Assembly: GCF_000247695.1 (NCBI RefSeq)
Contig: NW_004624804.1
Coordinates: 11,724,337-11,788,336, forward strand
Direction of reading: 5' to 3'
DNA length: 64,000 bases
Source of the DNA: Heterocephalus glaber
Taxonomy: Eukaryota; Chordata; Mammalia; Rodentia; Bathyergidae
The translations under genes and the position numbers were made by a program. Of the stretch, positions 55,063 to 64,000 are shown piece after piece; position 1 is the stretch's first letter, and each line of letters begins with the position of its first letter. The notes beneath the pieces are model-generated. The model did not search any database. It worked only from the letters and a program-made list of their open reading frames with translations, and was not told the DNA's origin.

Positions 55063-55239
55063 GTACTAATCCTATTTGGTATTCCTATGCAATCCTATTT
55101 AGAATTTCAATACGGCTACAAGTCCATAAGAATTAAGGACTACACCACTTAATAGCTTTTGCAACTTTCAAATCATGCTGAAAAGAGTACCAAAAGAATA
55201 TAAATACTGAATGAATGTAGTAGTAAACAGTTTGGGAGA

Positions 55240-55436
55240 GTCCCCTCCCCCCCAACTGGAAATTGAACACAGAACCTCAAGAATGCTAGGCAAGCACTCT
55301 ACAGATGAGCTACATCCTCAGCTCCAAATTGGAAGATTTTTTTTAGTCCAGGCTGGCCTTGAAATTGCTAACTCCTAATCCCCTGCTATAGCCTCCTATA
55401 TGCGGGGATTACAGGTATGGACCATCATGCTTGGAT
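55240..55436 (-). mobile_element. B1-ID composite SINE
   Basis: ggaaattgaacacagaacct, then B1 part tagtccaggctggccttg to catgcttgga. Confidence 0.78.
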
Positions 55437-57017
55437 TTATTTGGGAGAATTCTTCAAGATGTAGTCTAGAATGCTCACTCAGTTTCCTGTAAACCAAATT
55501 TCATCACAAACTACTGAAAAGATCATTAATATACAAAGCCTACACTAGATCAATAACTTATTTTAGATCCCCTTAAGTTATGTATTTGGCCCCACTATTT
55601 GGACAAATTGACAGCAAGTATCCAACATGCCCACACTTCCACTTTCCAACCCCAATTCAACTAGCTAAACCCAAATGTAAAAGAGTGCTTCATATAAAAG
55701 CTAAACTTTGCCTTGACATTATGACCTTGGGAAAGTCTACCAGATGAAGGCTATAATGATGTTACAATAATGAAGTTCTCTAAAGTGAACCTACAGAGCA
55801 GACAGCTTTTGAGTAATAAATAACTGATATGTAACATGAGCCATTTTTTTGTCTTAATTATAGGAGAAAAGAAAATTACAAAGACCCTAAATTCAACATG
55901 TTCAAAAAGTTCTGAACAATACCGAGACTGCTTACATGAAGAAAAGAAAAAGGATGAGTGAAACTAGCTTTAACTTGCCATTTTCCTACTTTTGTAAGGA
56001 TAACAGATGGACCACTAAACAAAAATGTAAAACTTGGCAACGAATGGTCTGACGGAATATTAAGCAACTGCAATCTGAAAATTATGTAGATAAATCTATC
56101 GTTTCAAATCACTAATTTGTATACCTAGGTAGAGTAGTAATTTCGTATTTCTTTACTAGCATCAGAAACATAAATCCCTGCCTTGAAGGAACATCTGAAT
56201 ACATTTCATTTCAGCATCTTGGGAAAGTTTATTAGAAGTATCTCTTTAGGCATCCCTAAAGTGCTCTAAAGTGCTTAACATCATTTACACATTCAGCTAC
56301 CACTAGGGTGAGAAGTAAACAAACATTTATTTATGCAATTATATGCCACAGGCTTCTGGTCAAGAATGCACTCACACAGCCATTTAATACTCAAATAAAA
56401 CAGAATATTAAGTTTAATAAGATTCACCCTTAACTGACCACTATGGAAACCAGAGGCCTCCCACATGAGCTGTTCTTTACTAGCACCTTTGATCTGAAAA
56501 AGTAACAATGTCAACTCAACATTTTAGCAGTACAGAAAGCGAACACAACTCAGTGAAATCCCTTCCTCCAGATTCTCAAGATACTTATAGGAACTGAAAC
56601 AGCAACGCCTCCCTAAGAGCATCCTAACAGAAATAACGAAAACATCAGGTGGGCCAAGAGGGTCAGGAAAAGTGATCTTCTAACTTACAGACCCGAAGGG
56701 ACCCACACGGCTGGAGACCAGGAACGTGAGATCGGGGTGGGGGTGGGTAGCAAAGTGAAATCTAACCCCAGAAATCACAACACAGGCCTCAGACCAAGCG
56801 CTGAAGCTGGCGGGAAGCGAGCTCCCATTCCATTCCCAGGGAAAAGTCCAGAGAACACAGGCTCCACAGAGTGGACGGATGCCGCGCCAAACAGTGCATG
56901 CCTACCAGCGCGCTGGAACCACTGAGGACCGGCGGAGAGCGGGAGGAGATTCGGCAGACGGCCCTAGAAGAGGACTACGGCTGGCGGCAACAGCAACGTC
57001 TGGACGAAAGGAATTAC

Positions 57018-57200
57018 CTCACTATGACGACAGAGAAGTGTCCTCAGGCTCCGGCTATGGTCCCGACTGCGCAATATGGGGTGTCCTTCCCGCTTAGCCC
57101 GCAGCAGCAACAGAACCAGTTCCTTCAGCCAGTCGCCATTTCCCGCCTACCGACCTGCTGCACCGCACAGACAGGGACCCGGATGGAAAGCGGCTTCCCT
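57018..57200 (-). other. CTDSPL2: CTDSPL2 exon 1 (5' UTR, non-coding), approximate
   Basis: The minus strand of the CpG island ends in a strong donor, GTCATAGTGAG|GTAATT, with the last exonic base at 57018. The translation start is in the next exon, so this exon would be untranslated. The donor is inferred from sequence alone. The transcription start is not visible and the right edge is a guess placed near the NRF1-like site. Intron 1, which follows, is 27.4 kb. Confidence 0.6.
57134..57147. promoter_or_regulatory. Overlapping YY1-like (CGCCATTT) and E2F-like (TTTCCCGCC) sites
   Basis: The minus strand reads AAATGGCGA, a YY1-type core, and the adjoining TTTCCCGC fits the E2F consensus TTTSSCGC. 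If YY1 acts here it would lie close to the transcription start of CTDSPL2. Sequence match only. Confidence 0.45.
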
Positions 57201-57210
57201 GCGCACGCGC
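57200..57210 (-). promoter_or_regulatory. NRF1-like site (TGCGCACGCGC)
   Basis: It matches the NRF1 consensus YGCGCAYGCGCR except for the final base. It lies in the CpG island about 180 bp upstream of the exon 1 donor, a typical position for a core-promoter NRF1 site. Occupancy is inferred. Confidence 0.55.
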
Positions 57211-57652
57211 TCTGACTTCCTCCTCCCCCTCCCGCCACAATCCAGCGAGGTGGGAGGGAAGGAATGCCAGCGGCCTAAGAAGGCGAGGTGGGGGCCACCT
57301 GGTGGCTAGTCTAGATTTCTGACAAAAAATGAAAAGAGCGCCTTAGGACTGGGTGGAGCAAGAAAAGACAAAACCTATCAGGATACGCCAGGGCCTGGGG
57401 GATATTTGTACTTTAGGGGCCTCCGTAGCCGGCTATGTAGTGGTCGCAAGGGGAGTAGGGAGTAAAGCGTTAGGATTGGAGAGGCGGGACGCAAAGGACT
57501 ACTTTTTTCTCGCTGTTAACGGAACTGCTGAGAGCCTAGGCGGGAGGGGGAGCGCAACCTCACCCCGAAGGCGGGGCTTAGGAACTTGTCGGCCCGGGGC
57601 GGCCCAAGTTTAGTAACTCCGGGGGAGCCAAGTGGGTGGAGCGGAGGTGGAC

Positions 57653-57660
57653 GGGGCGGG
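57653..57660 (+). promoter_or_regulatory. GC box (GGGGCGGG)
   Basis: An Sp1/KLF-type GC box at the distal edge of the CpG island, about 190 bp upstream of the plus-strand ORF start. It could serve the divergent direction. Confidence 0.4.
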
Positions 57661-57847
57661 ACTAACGGCTTGGCGCGCCGGAGGAGATAGAATGTGCAGA
57701 ACGCTCCTGAGTCTGGAACAAAGCGAATCTGGCTCCTTTCCTGGGACCCCAGTGGTCCCTACGGGTCCTTTCTGCAGCTCCCTGCCTAGAGAGCAGAGCA
57801 CTCGATCCTGATCAGTCATACAAATTCATGCCCTTCCTTTGCATGCC

Positions 57848-58144
57848 ATGTCGGCGGTAGTTCTGCAGGCTGAGGATTCGAGCGTTGAGACAAACGGGCT
57901 CCCACCTGAAAGTCTGGCTCAAAGGGAGGATCGGCTCCAACGGCGAAAATGTATCAGCTGTCAAAAAAACAAGCCTTGTGGTGGGGAAGCATTATCTTTG
58001 GACCAAGATTCCAGGCCAGTGTCATTTTCGATCAAGCAAAAAAAAAAAATACTAGTGATGAGGAATACAACTGAACAAGGCATACGGGAACACTGCCTTC
58101 GCAGAATTAAGTCTATGGAAGACAGACAGGTGAACAAAATTTAA
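57848..58144 (+). CDS. Unrecognised 98-codon ORF beside the CpG island (divergent)
   Basis: The first ATG in frame is at 57848 (context gccATGt); the frame ends at TAA 58142-58144. The product starts MSAVVLQAEDSSVETNGLPP and continues basic and cysteine-containing (RKCISCQKNKPC), then KQKKKILV. I do not recognise it and see no domain, signal peptide or membrane segment; the CxxCxxxxxC spacing is not a family I can name. It lies head-to-head with CTDSPL2 on a shared CpG island. Two good splice donors follow the stop (GTAAGA at 58155 and 58234). It could be the first exon of a divergent lncRNA or a small gene; chance is also possible. Confidence 0.25.
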   Translation: MSAVVLQAEDSSVETNGLPPESLAQREDRLQRRKCISCQKNKPCGGEALSLDQDSRPVSFSIKQKKKILVMRNTTEQGIREHCLRRIKSMEDRQVNKI

Positions 58145-58621
58145 ATGCAGTGTGGTAAGATGACCACAAGCTGTGGAATGACAGGCGTCCTAGGAGCACG
58201 CGAGAATGCGAGCCGAGGGCTCTGAGAAGTCTGGTAAGATTGCATCCACGTGAAATGGGAGTTAGAGTCGCAAGAGTGTCTAAACGTCCACAGACAGCTC
58301 AAGTTGAGCCATTAGGGAAGTGGTTCTGAGAGCCAGGAAAAGAGGATTTGGAATGGAAGGCAGTGCCAGATGAAGCTGAGAAGTTAGCCCATATAACACC
58401 CCTGCGAATATGATGGTTTCTATTTTAAGATGTGGAGCAGGTGGGTTGTGAAAACCTTATGTATTACAGGTCTTGTCAGAGCTCAGAGTCCATTTGTGCC
58501 CTGAATCTTCCCAGTCCAAAAATGCTTTCAAGGCAACACTGATTGAGAGCGGACAGTATACAACGCATAGAGCTAGTAAAGTCCATACAAGATTTCTGAA
58601 AGGCTAATGGGGAGGAGACAT

Positions 58622-58724
58622 AAAAAGAATTAAGGTGTATTATGTCCCAGTACCAAACCCCTACGACGAATGCAATCGTTATGTACTGCAAACATACTAA
58701 TAAAGAAGTAAAAATTGGAAAAAA
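58622..58724 (+). mobile_element. Truncated L1 3' tail
   Basis: gacgaatgcaatcgttatgt then actaataaagaag is the same tail type as at 41330. A short possible duplication agacat flanks it (58616-58621 and 58725-58730). Confidence 0.6.
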
Positions 58725-59117
58725 AGACATGAATGCCTCCTTCAAAAATGTGCAATAGTTTTGATTGGAGAATTCTAATATTTTTCATTTATCATTGTAA
58801 AACCAAGGACAATTTTATAACTTTTTTGTACGTACCTGTTACATGTAGGGCAATCTGTCTTTATGTAGGAGTAAATTGCTCTTTAAAAGAAAAAGAATCC
58901 TAGATAGTTTTCCCTTTAAGTCAAGTGTCTTGTTTAAACTTCTTTAAAATGAAAAAAAATGTGCGCTAGTCCTTAATGTGTATTTTAAATGTCTGAGAAT
59001 GGTTCATCCATGTGAAATATGTAAACATATACAAGTAAAAATTAAAAATAAAAAGGTTAACTGGAAGACAAACGTTATGCAAAGCAATCTCACTCAGCTA
59101 GTAAGAAATGCAGTTGG

Positions 59118-59268
59118 AGCTGGGTGTGGTGCCACATGCCTATAATTCCAGCACCTGGGAGGCTAAAACAGGATTCCAGCAAGTTTGAAGCCAGCCTGGG
59201 CTACATAGTGAGTTCAAGGCCAGCCTGAACTACCTAGCAAGAACCTGTCTCAAAGAAAAAAGGAAATA
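59118..59268 (+). mobile_element. B1 SINE
   Basis: gagctgggtgtggtgccaca to gcaagaacctgtctcaaaga; clear 29-bp duplication. Confidence 0.93.
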
Positions 59269-59477
59269 CATTTGGGACTCAGGTTCCCATTCTGCTCATT
59301 ATACCATCTCCTCTAACAAATGCTACTATCATTATTATGTTTGTTTAGAAAGGTTGCTAGTAATAAGTCTAAATAAATTGCAATTTATTTGATATTTAAC
59401 AGCATTTCCCCAAATAATAACTCTTATTTTTGTTTTTCACCTTAGCTATCATTTATATCCACAGTCTACTATCCTCC

Positions 59478-59838
59478 ACCCTAGCTGGGGATTGAATGCA
59501 GGGCCTTCACACTGAACTACATCCCCAACCCTTTTTTTGTTTTTTTGTTTTTGTTTTTGTTTTCGAGACAGGGTCTCACTACTATAGTTCAAGCTGGCCT
59601 TGAAGTCCGTACATAGCCCAGGCTGGCCTCAAACTCACAGCAATCCTCCTGCCTCAGCCTCCCTCCCAAGTGTTGGGATTACAGTGTGTGCCACCATGCC
59701 TGGCCCCCAACTCTTTTTACATTTTTACCTTGAGACAGGATCTCACTAAGACACTAAATTGTCTGGGCTGGGCTTGAATTTGGAATCCTCTTGCTTCAGC
59801 TTCCCAGAGTCCTGAGATTTAGGTGTGCACCACCAAAC
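59478..59838 (-). mobile_element. B1-ID composite SINE split by a B1
   Basis: ID part 59478-59532 and B1 part 59707-59838, separated by a complete younger B1; ccccaaccctttttt and ccccaactcttttta mark the junctions. Confidence 0.82.
59533..59706 (-). mobile_element. B1 SINE nested in a composite SINE
   Basis: (tttttg)n then cgagacagggtctcactact to gccaccatgcctggccc. Confidence 0.92.
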
Positions 59839-60044
59839 AATCTGTTCTGCAATACCTAAGTGAATTATTATGAAGCTCCTATGAAATTATTAAAGCATTT
59901 AAGAAGGTGCTTTCCTAGCTTCTTAAGTAATAATTGTTAATATCATTGTCAGTAACAGTTCTATCCAAGATTTTAGACTTAAAAGTTTAAAAAATATGAA
60001 TTAAAAGTATGAAGTATATTTAAATGCAAAACAGAAGCCACAGT

Positions 60045-60140
60045 GGCCTGGGATTTAGCTCAGTGGTGCTGCCGCCTGCCTCGTAAGCACAAGGTCCCAA
60101 GTTTGATCCCCGGTATGAGAAAACAAAACAAAACAAAAAA
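60045..60140 (+). mobile_element. ID-like SINE
   Basis: ggcctgggatttagctcagt to (aaaac)n. Confidence 0.92.
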
Positions 60141-60351
60141 GAAGTCATGAAAAAACTAGTGGTGTGTGACTTTTTAAACTACTCAAAACTACTGTTATGT
60201 GTAACCATTACTGAGATAGGAATGTTCACAGAGTAATAGAAGTATCTCAGATCTTCAACAGTCTTTTATTAGGTCCTTTATTCCAGATACAGGTTAAGCA
60301 TCCCTAACCCAAATTCCAAAATATGAAATGTTCCAAAATCTAAAACATTAT

Positions 60352-60480
60352 TTTGGTTTTAATTTGAGGGGGGTTTAGACAGGGTCTTGCTATGTAGTTC
60401 AGGCTGGCCTTGAACTCTCGGCAAGTCTCCTGCCTCAGCCACCCAAGTGCTGGGATTACAGGCATGCACCACCACACCTG
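60352..60480 (-). mobile_element. B1 SINE (one 29-bp unit)
   Basis: ttagacagggtcttgctatg to caccaccacacctg. Confidence 0.9.
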
Positions 60481-60795
60481 TATCAAAATCCAAAACTTTT
60501 TGAGTACCACATGACACCAAAGGTGGAAAATTCTGTACCTGACCTCATGTGCATGTTGATGTGAGAGAGAACACAATCAAAATGAAGATGCACAGAAAAA
60601 TACTGCATAAAATTACCTTCAGGCTACGTGTATAGAGTATATATGAAGCATAAATGAGTTTCAGTTTTTAGACTGGGGTCCCTTCTCTAAGACCTCTCAT
60701 TATGTACATGTAAACATTACAAAATCCAAAACACTATGCAGTATACGTAACATTTTACTTGAAACATAGGTATGTGTATTTAACAATTCATAGTT

Positions 60796-60884
60796 ATTGG
60801 GCTGGGGATTTAGCTCAGTGGTTCCGATGCCTGCCTCGAAAGTGCAAGGACCCGAGTTCGGTCCCCGGTACCAAAAAAAACCCA
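60796..60884 (+). mobile_element. ID-like SINE
   Basis: Perfect 14-bp duplication aacaattcatagtt (60782-60795 and 60885-60898). Confidence 0.95.
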
Positions 60885-61229
60885 AACAATTCATAGTTTT
60901 CTAATTCCATTTCCATGATGTATATGGTTTTATCATTATTGTTACTAAAGCAGTATTCATATTCAATACTGAAATATCAGAACCACAGTTTTTCTCCATT
61001 ATTACAATTACTTGATGGCAATGGCCATCTAAAACTTCACATAGTTAAAAGTAAACAATTTTCTCTCAAATTTGCTTCTCTCTCAGTGTTCTCCACCTTA
61101 ATAAGTGCCACTATTGCATACTACACATCCAATCTATTGGAAAGTCTAATAAACTTTCAGAAAATATTCAAGCCTTTTATATCCTCACATTCCACATCTA
61201 ATAGATTCAATCATTAAAAAAAAAATGTA

Positions 61230-61893
61230 TGACAGCAATACCTCTGCTAGGTATCTTCCTCCAAGCACTTAAGACATCATGCTACAGCAATACATGCATA
61301 CCAGTGTTTTTAGCACCACAATTTTTAATAGCTAAATCCTGGAAACAGCCTGTATACCCATCATCACATGATTAGATAAAGAAAATGTGGTATCTATATA
61401 TAATGAAATACTACTCTTCTATAAAGAATGACAGATTTGAGACATTTGTAGAAAAATGGATGCATATGGAAAATATGTTGAATGAAATAAACCAGACACA
61501 CAAGCTTAAATACTATGCGGTATCATTTGAGTGAGACAAAGTACAAACAAAGGGAATGATAAAGGATGGATAGAAGGGGACTAGGGGATGGATCTCTTGC
61601 AATAGAGAAGTGATCCAAGGGAACAAGGGTGAGGGGTGAGGAGGAGGGGAAGGGGAAATCAGAATAAAGACATGCCATCTACAGGAACCTAATAACCTCA
61701 ATTAATGTAAACTATCCTATAATAAGCTAAAATTAATAATATCAACAAAAATGAAAAATGGGATGGAGGAGAAGGGAAAGGAATTAAAAAAAAAAGAAAC
61801 AAGCTGTGGTATATACATGTAACCACTCCCCAAGATGACTGTAAACCACATGAACTGCAAACATGTGCTAATAAAATTTAAAATTAAAAAAAA
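61230..61893 (+). mobile_element. L1 3' end (ORF2 terminus and 3' UTR)
   Basis: tagctaaatcctggaaacag, gaaaatgtggtatctatata, and ggatgcatatggaaaatatg are end-of-ORF2 landmarks. A G-rich 3' UTR and the tail catgtgctaataaaatt follow. Confidence 0.8.
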
Positions 61894-61939
61894 CAGTCTC
61901 ACCCTCATTTTAAAAACAATTCTCTTTATAAGCCTGTTG

Positions 61940-62040
61940 GTCATGTTTATGTATGTCTTTTTTGAAAAATGTCAGTTCAAGTCCTTTGCCCATATTAACC
62001 TCTTATGAGATGTATGATTTGCAGACATTTTCTCCCATGG
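61940..62040 (-). mobile_element. L1 ORF2 fragment, antisense
   Basis: gttcaagtcctttgcccata is the reverse complement of a well-conserved stretch of ORF2. Confidence 0.6.
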
Positions 62041-62089
62041 GGAGATGCTGAACAAGGGTTCACATTTTCAATTAGAGAGGAAGAACACA

Positions 62090-62480
62090 TGTTATGGCTT
62101 GTGTCTAGTTGTCCCCTCAAAGCCTCATGAAGTCATAGATGGGGCTTTTTCAGAGGTGGCTGGATCTAGAGTGTGTGACGCTGGGACCGATTCATAGTGC
62201 AATGCTAGGATCAAGGACACTAGGATTAAGGGTGTGAGTGCTGCCCACTGCAAGTTACTTGGATAAGATATAAGGGACAGAAAGATCTGTGGTCATTCCT
62301 TGTTGCTTTGTTACCTTCTACCCACCATGAACTGTTTCTCCTCTTCCATGCCTCTCTGCCATGCCACCCTGCCTTAGAGCCAGCCCAGTATGGACTGAAA
62401 CCTCTACAAACTGTGACCTAAATAAACCCTTCCTCCTTTAACTTTGAGTGTGGGGTTTTTTTGTCTCCACAACTAAGACA
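62090..62480 (+). mobile_element. MaLR (MST-like) solo LTR
   Basis: Begins TGTTATGGCTTGTGTCTAG and ends AACTAAGACA, the signature end of MST/THE/MLT1 LTRs. The poly(A) signal aaataaaccc sits about 75 bp before the end. No convincing flanking duplication is left, so it is old. Confidence 0.8.
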
Positions 62481-62825
62481 ATAAGTTTTTGAGATCTATT
62501 ACATAGCATAGTGACCATGCTACGTAGCACATATTCCAGTATGTATCACATATTTCAAAATTGCCACAACAATAACAGCTCTTAATAATCATTGTTATCG
62601 TTGAAAAAATAAGTTTGTTTTTTGAGACAGGGTCTAGCTATATAGTTTAGATTGGCCTTGAACTCTCTCCTGCCTCAGCCTACAAAGTGCTGGGATTATA
62701 GGCCTGTGCACCTAAAAATATAAGTTTGTACAGTGATGGATATGTTAACTACTTTGAAATAATTAAAACATCACCTTGTACTCCATAAGTATGTACATTT
62801 GTTATTTGCCAATGAAAAAATTTTT
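62481..62825 (+). mobile_element. L1 3' UTR tail, split by a B1
   Basis: Contains gtgatggatatgttaactac and aaaacatcaccttgtactcc, the terminal part of old L1 3' UTRs. A B1 interrupts it at 62613-62712. Confidence 0.6.
62613..62712 (-). mobile_element. B1 SINE, partial, in L1 tail
   Basis: ttgagacagggtctagctat to ggcctgtgcacc; aataagtttgt-type copies flank it. Confidence 0.85.
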
Positions 62826-62833
62826 AAGTATGA

Positions 62834-63008
62834 GCGAAATGTGGTAGCTCTTGCATGTGATCCCAGCACTCAGGAAAGCTGAGGCAGTAGAATCACAAGT
62901 TCAAGCCCAGCCTGGGAAATTTAGCAACTTAACAAAAGCCTGTCTCAAAATAAGAAATAAAAGTTGAGGATATAGCTCAGTGGGTTCAATCCACAGTACC
63001 ACATATAC
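62834..63008 (+). mobile_element. B1-ID composite SINE
   Basis: gcatgtgatcccagcactca, then gaggatatagctcagtgggt. Confidence 0.85.
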
Positions 63009-63149
63009 ACACACAAAAAGTTATGTTAATACTGAGCTAGCACAGACTTTTTATTCCCCTTGTTCCCTAGACAATAACAACAATTTACATAGCATTTTAC
63101 TGTGTATCAACTATTATGAGTAATCTAGAACCATTTAAAGTGTGTGGGA

Positions 63150-63435
63150 GAGTTGATATGGTGGTGTATGCCTCTGGTCCCAGCTATTCAGTAGACTGAG
63201 GTGGGAGAATCACTTGAGTCTATGAGTTCAAGAACAGTCGGAAGTGCAGGGCAGGGTGGCACACACCTGTAATACCAGCACTTGCTAGGCAGGAAGATGG
63301 AGAATTAAAGGCCAGCTTGGGCTACGTAGTGAATTCAAGGCTAGCCTGTACTACACAGCAAGACCCAATCTTATAAAACAAAAACCCAAAATAGCCTGGG
63401 TAACATAGTGACACCCTGTCTCAAAAAAAATTAAA
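63150..63435 (+). mobile_element. B1-like SINE split by a B1
   Basis: Left part 63150-63246 and right part 63386-63435 (agcctgggtaacatagtgac); a complete B1 sits between them. Confidence 0.75.
63247..63385 (+). mobile_element. B1 SINE nested in a B1-like SINE
   Basis: cagggtggcacacacctgta to gcaagacccaatcttataaa. Confidence 0.88.
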
Positions 63436-63436
63436 A

Positions 63437-63625
63437 TTCAACCAGGCATGGTGGTGCACTTTTGTAATTCCAGCTACTGAGGAGGCTGAGGCAGGAGAAT
63501 TACAAATTCAAACCCAACCAGGGCAATTTAGTGATTTAGTGAAACCCTGCCTCACAACCAAAAATTTTTAAAAAGGCTGAGAGTATAGCTCAGTGCAAAG
63601 GATGTAGGTCCAATCCCCAGTAATG
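63437..63625 (+). mobile_element. B1-ID composite SINE
   Basis: accaggcatggtggtgcact, then gctgagagtatagctcagtg. Confidence 0.88.
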
Positions 63626-63803
63626 CAAATAAGAAAAAACAATAAGAAGTATACAGAAGTAAATAAATTATATGCAAATAGTATGCTGTATTGTTACTGC
63701 ATGATGAATTCAGCAGGTATAATCCAGGCTCTTGTGTACAACATCCAGTGTGTTGCAAGCACACACCCAATGGCAAAAGGAAAGCAGCTATATTATTTGT
63801 TTT

Positions 63804-63917
63804 ATTTGTTTTGTTTTGGTTTTTTGACCCAGGGTCTTGCTATCTAGTTCAGGCTGCCCTTGAACTTGCAGCAATCCTCCTGAGAATGTTGAAATTACCA
63901 CCATGACCACTGCTGGG
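63804..63917 (-). mobile_element. B1 SINE, partial
   Basis: ttgacccagggtcttgctat to accactgctggg; ends at L1 sequence. Confidence 0.82.
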
Positions 63918-64000
63918 TATCTTCCCCAAAGAATTAAAAGAATCATACCACAGTGATATATGTGCACCCATGTTCATAGCAGCACAGTTTGTAATAGCTA
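63918..64000 (+). mobile_element. L1 ORF2 3' fragment, runs off the right edge
   Basis: ccatgttcatagcagcacag is an ORF2-terminal landmark, continuing beyond the window. Confidence 0.7.

Larger units (their letters stand above)
29595..57017 (-). other. CTDSPL2: CTDSPL2 intron 1
   Basis: A 27.4-kb first intron. It hosts the antisense DPY19L4 retrocopy, several degraded L1 bodies, a MaLR-type LTR and dozens of SINEs. The spans 43040-44200, 46680-47200, 48080-48520, 49330-50020, 52880-53710, 54550-54940 and 55440-56650 show no gene or repeat I can identify with confidence. Confidence 0.8.
56860..57680. promoter_or_regulatory. CpG-island promoter of CTDSPL2
   Basis: This is the only CpG-dense GC-rich stretch in an otherwise AT-rich window. 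It contains an NRF1-like site, an overlapping YY1/E2F-like site and a GC box. No TATA box is visible near the exon 1 donor, which fits a housekeeping-type promoter. It may be bidirectional, since an ORF opens on the plus strand at 57848. Confidence 0.85.
57704..64000. other. Upstream flank of CTDSPL2
   Basis: Besides the ORF at 57848, this 6.3 kb holds L1 fragments, one MaLR LTR and SINEs. In human the next gene upstream of CTDSPL2 is GOLM2 (CASC4) in the same orientation; no part of it was recognised here. The stretches 58160-58600 and 58740-59110 show nothing I can name. Confidence 0.6.

Noticed and set aside
56737..57309. Plus-strand ORFs up to 114 codons in the CpG island
   Set aside because: GC-rich sequence lowers stop frequency; they lie opposite CTDSPL2 exon 1 and its promoter, with no independent support.
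1..64000. Bacterial-type systems (operons, CRISPR arrays, phage or plasmid genes)
   Set aside because: No long intergenic-free ORF runs or spaced identical repeats; introns, SINEs, LTRs and a CpG island show a mammalian nuclear locus.

Overview
The window is nuclear DNA from a rodent. It is AT-rich and holds a gene with short, well-bounded exons separated by long introns. Rodent B1 SINEs, tRNA-derived ID-like SINEs, B1-ID composite SINEs and LINE-1 debris fill the introns. The B1 copies carry the internal 29-bp duplication, I saw no B2 elements, and the ID-like family has an unusual core (ttccgccgcctgcctcgcaa). This points to a non-muroid member of the mouse-related clade, with beaver or kangaroo-rat relatives as my guess. 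The species call is an inference with low confidence.

The one protein-coding gene I can identify is CTDSPL2 (SCP4, a nuclear HAD-family phosphatase) on the minus strand. A CpG-island promoter and probable non-coding exon 1 lie near 57.0-57.2 kb. The start codon is in exon 2 at 29568-29570, followed by exons 3 to 8 at 18773, 16596, 12027, 7393, 6730 and 2934 (left edges). All exon-exon phases agree. Together the exons encode residues 1-323, ending just after the catalytic DLDET loop. The rest of the phosphatase domain lies beyond position 1.

Intron 1 (about 27.4 kb) holds the largest foreign object: a 4.2-kb processed retrocopy of DPY19L4 on the plus strand, antisense to CTDSPL2. It runs from 35011 to 39186 between 10-bp direct repeats. 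It has stops, frameshifts and two clean internal gaps that look like skipped exons. Introns 1 and 2 also contain degraded LINE-1 bodies, MaLR-type LTRs, MIR fragments and many SINEs. Intron 2 holds a complete solo LTR of the ERVK type with a 6-bp target-site duplication.

Beyond the promoter (57.7-64 kb) lies upstream flanking DNA with one plus-strand ORF of about 98 codons next to the CpG island. It may be a divergent transcript; I do not recognise it. The rest of that flank is L1, a MaLR LTR and SINEs. Most other open frames in the window are translations of SINEs, for example antisense ID elements giving a recurring [14 protein letters not shown] peptide, and are not genes. SINE boundaries are given to within a few bases.
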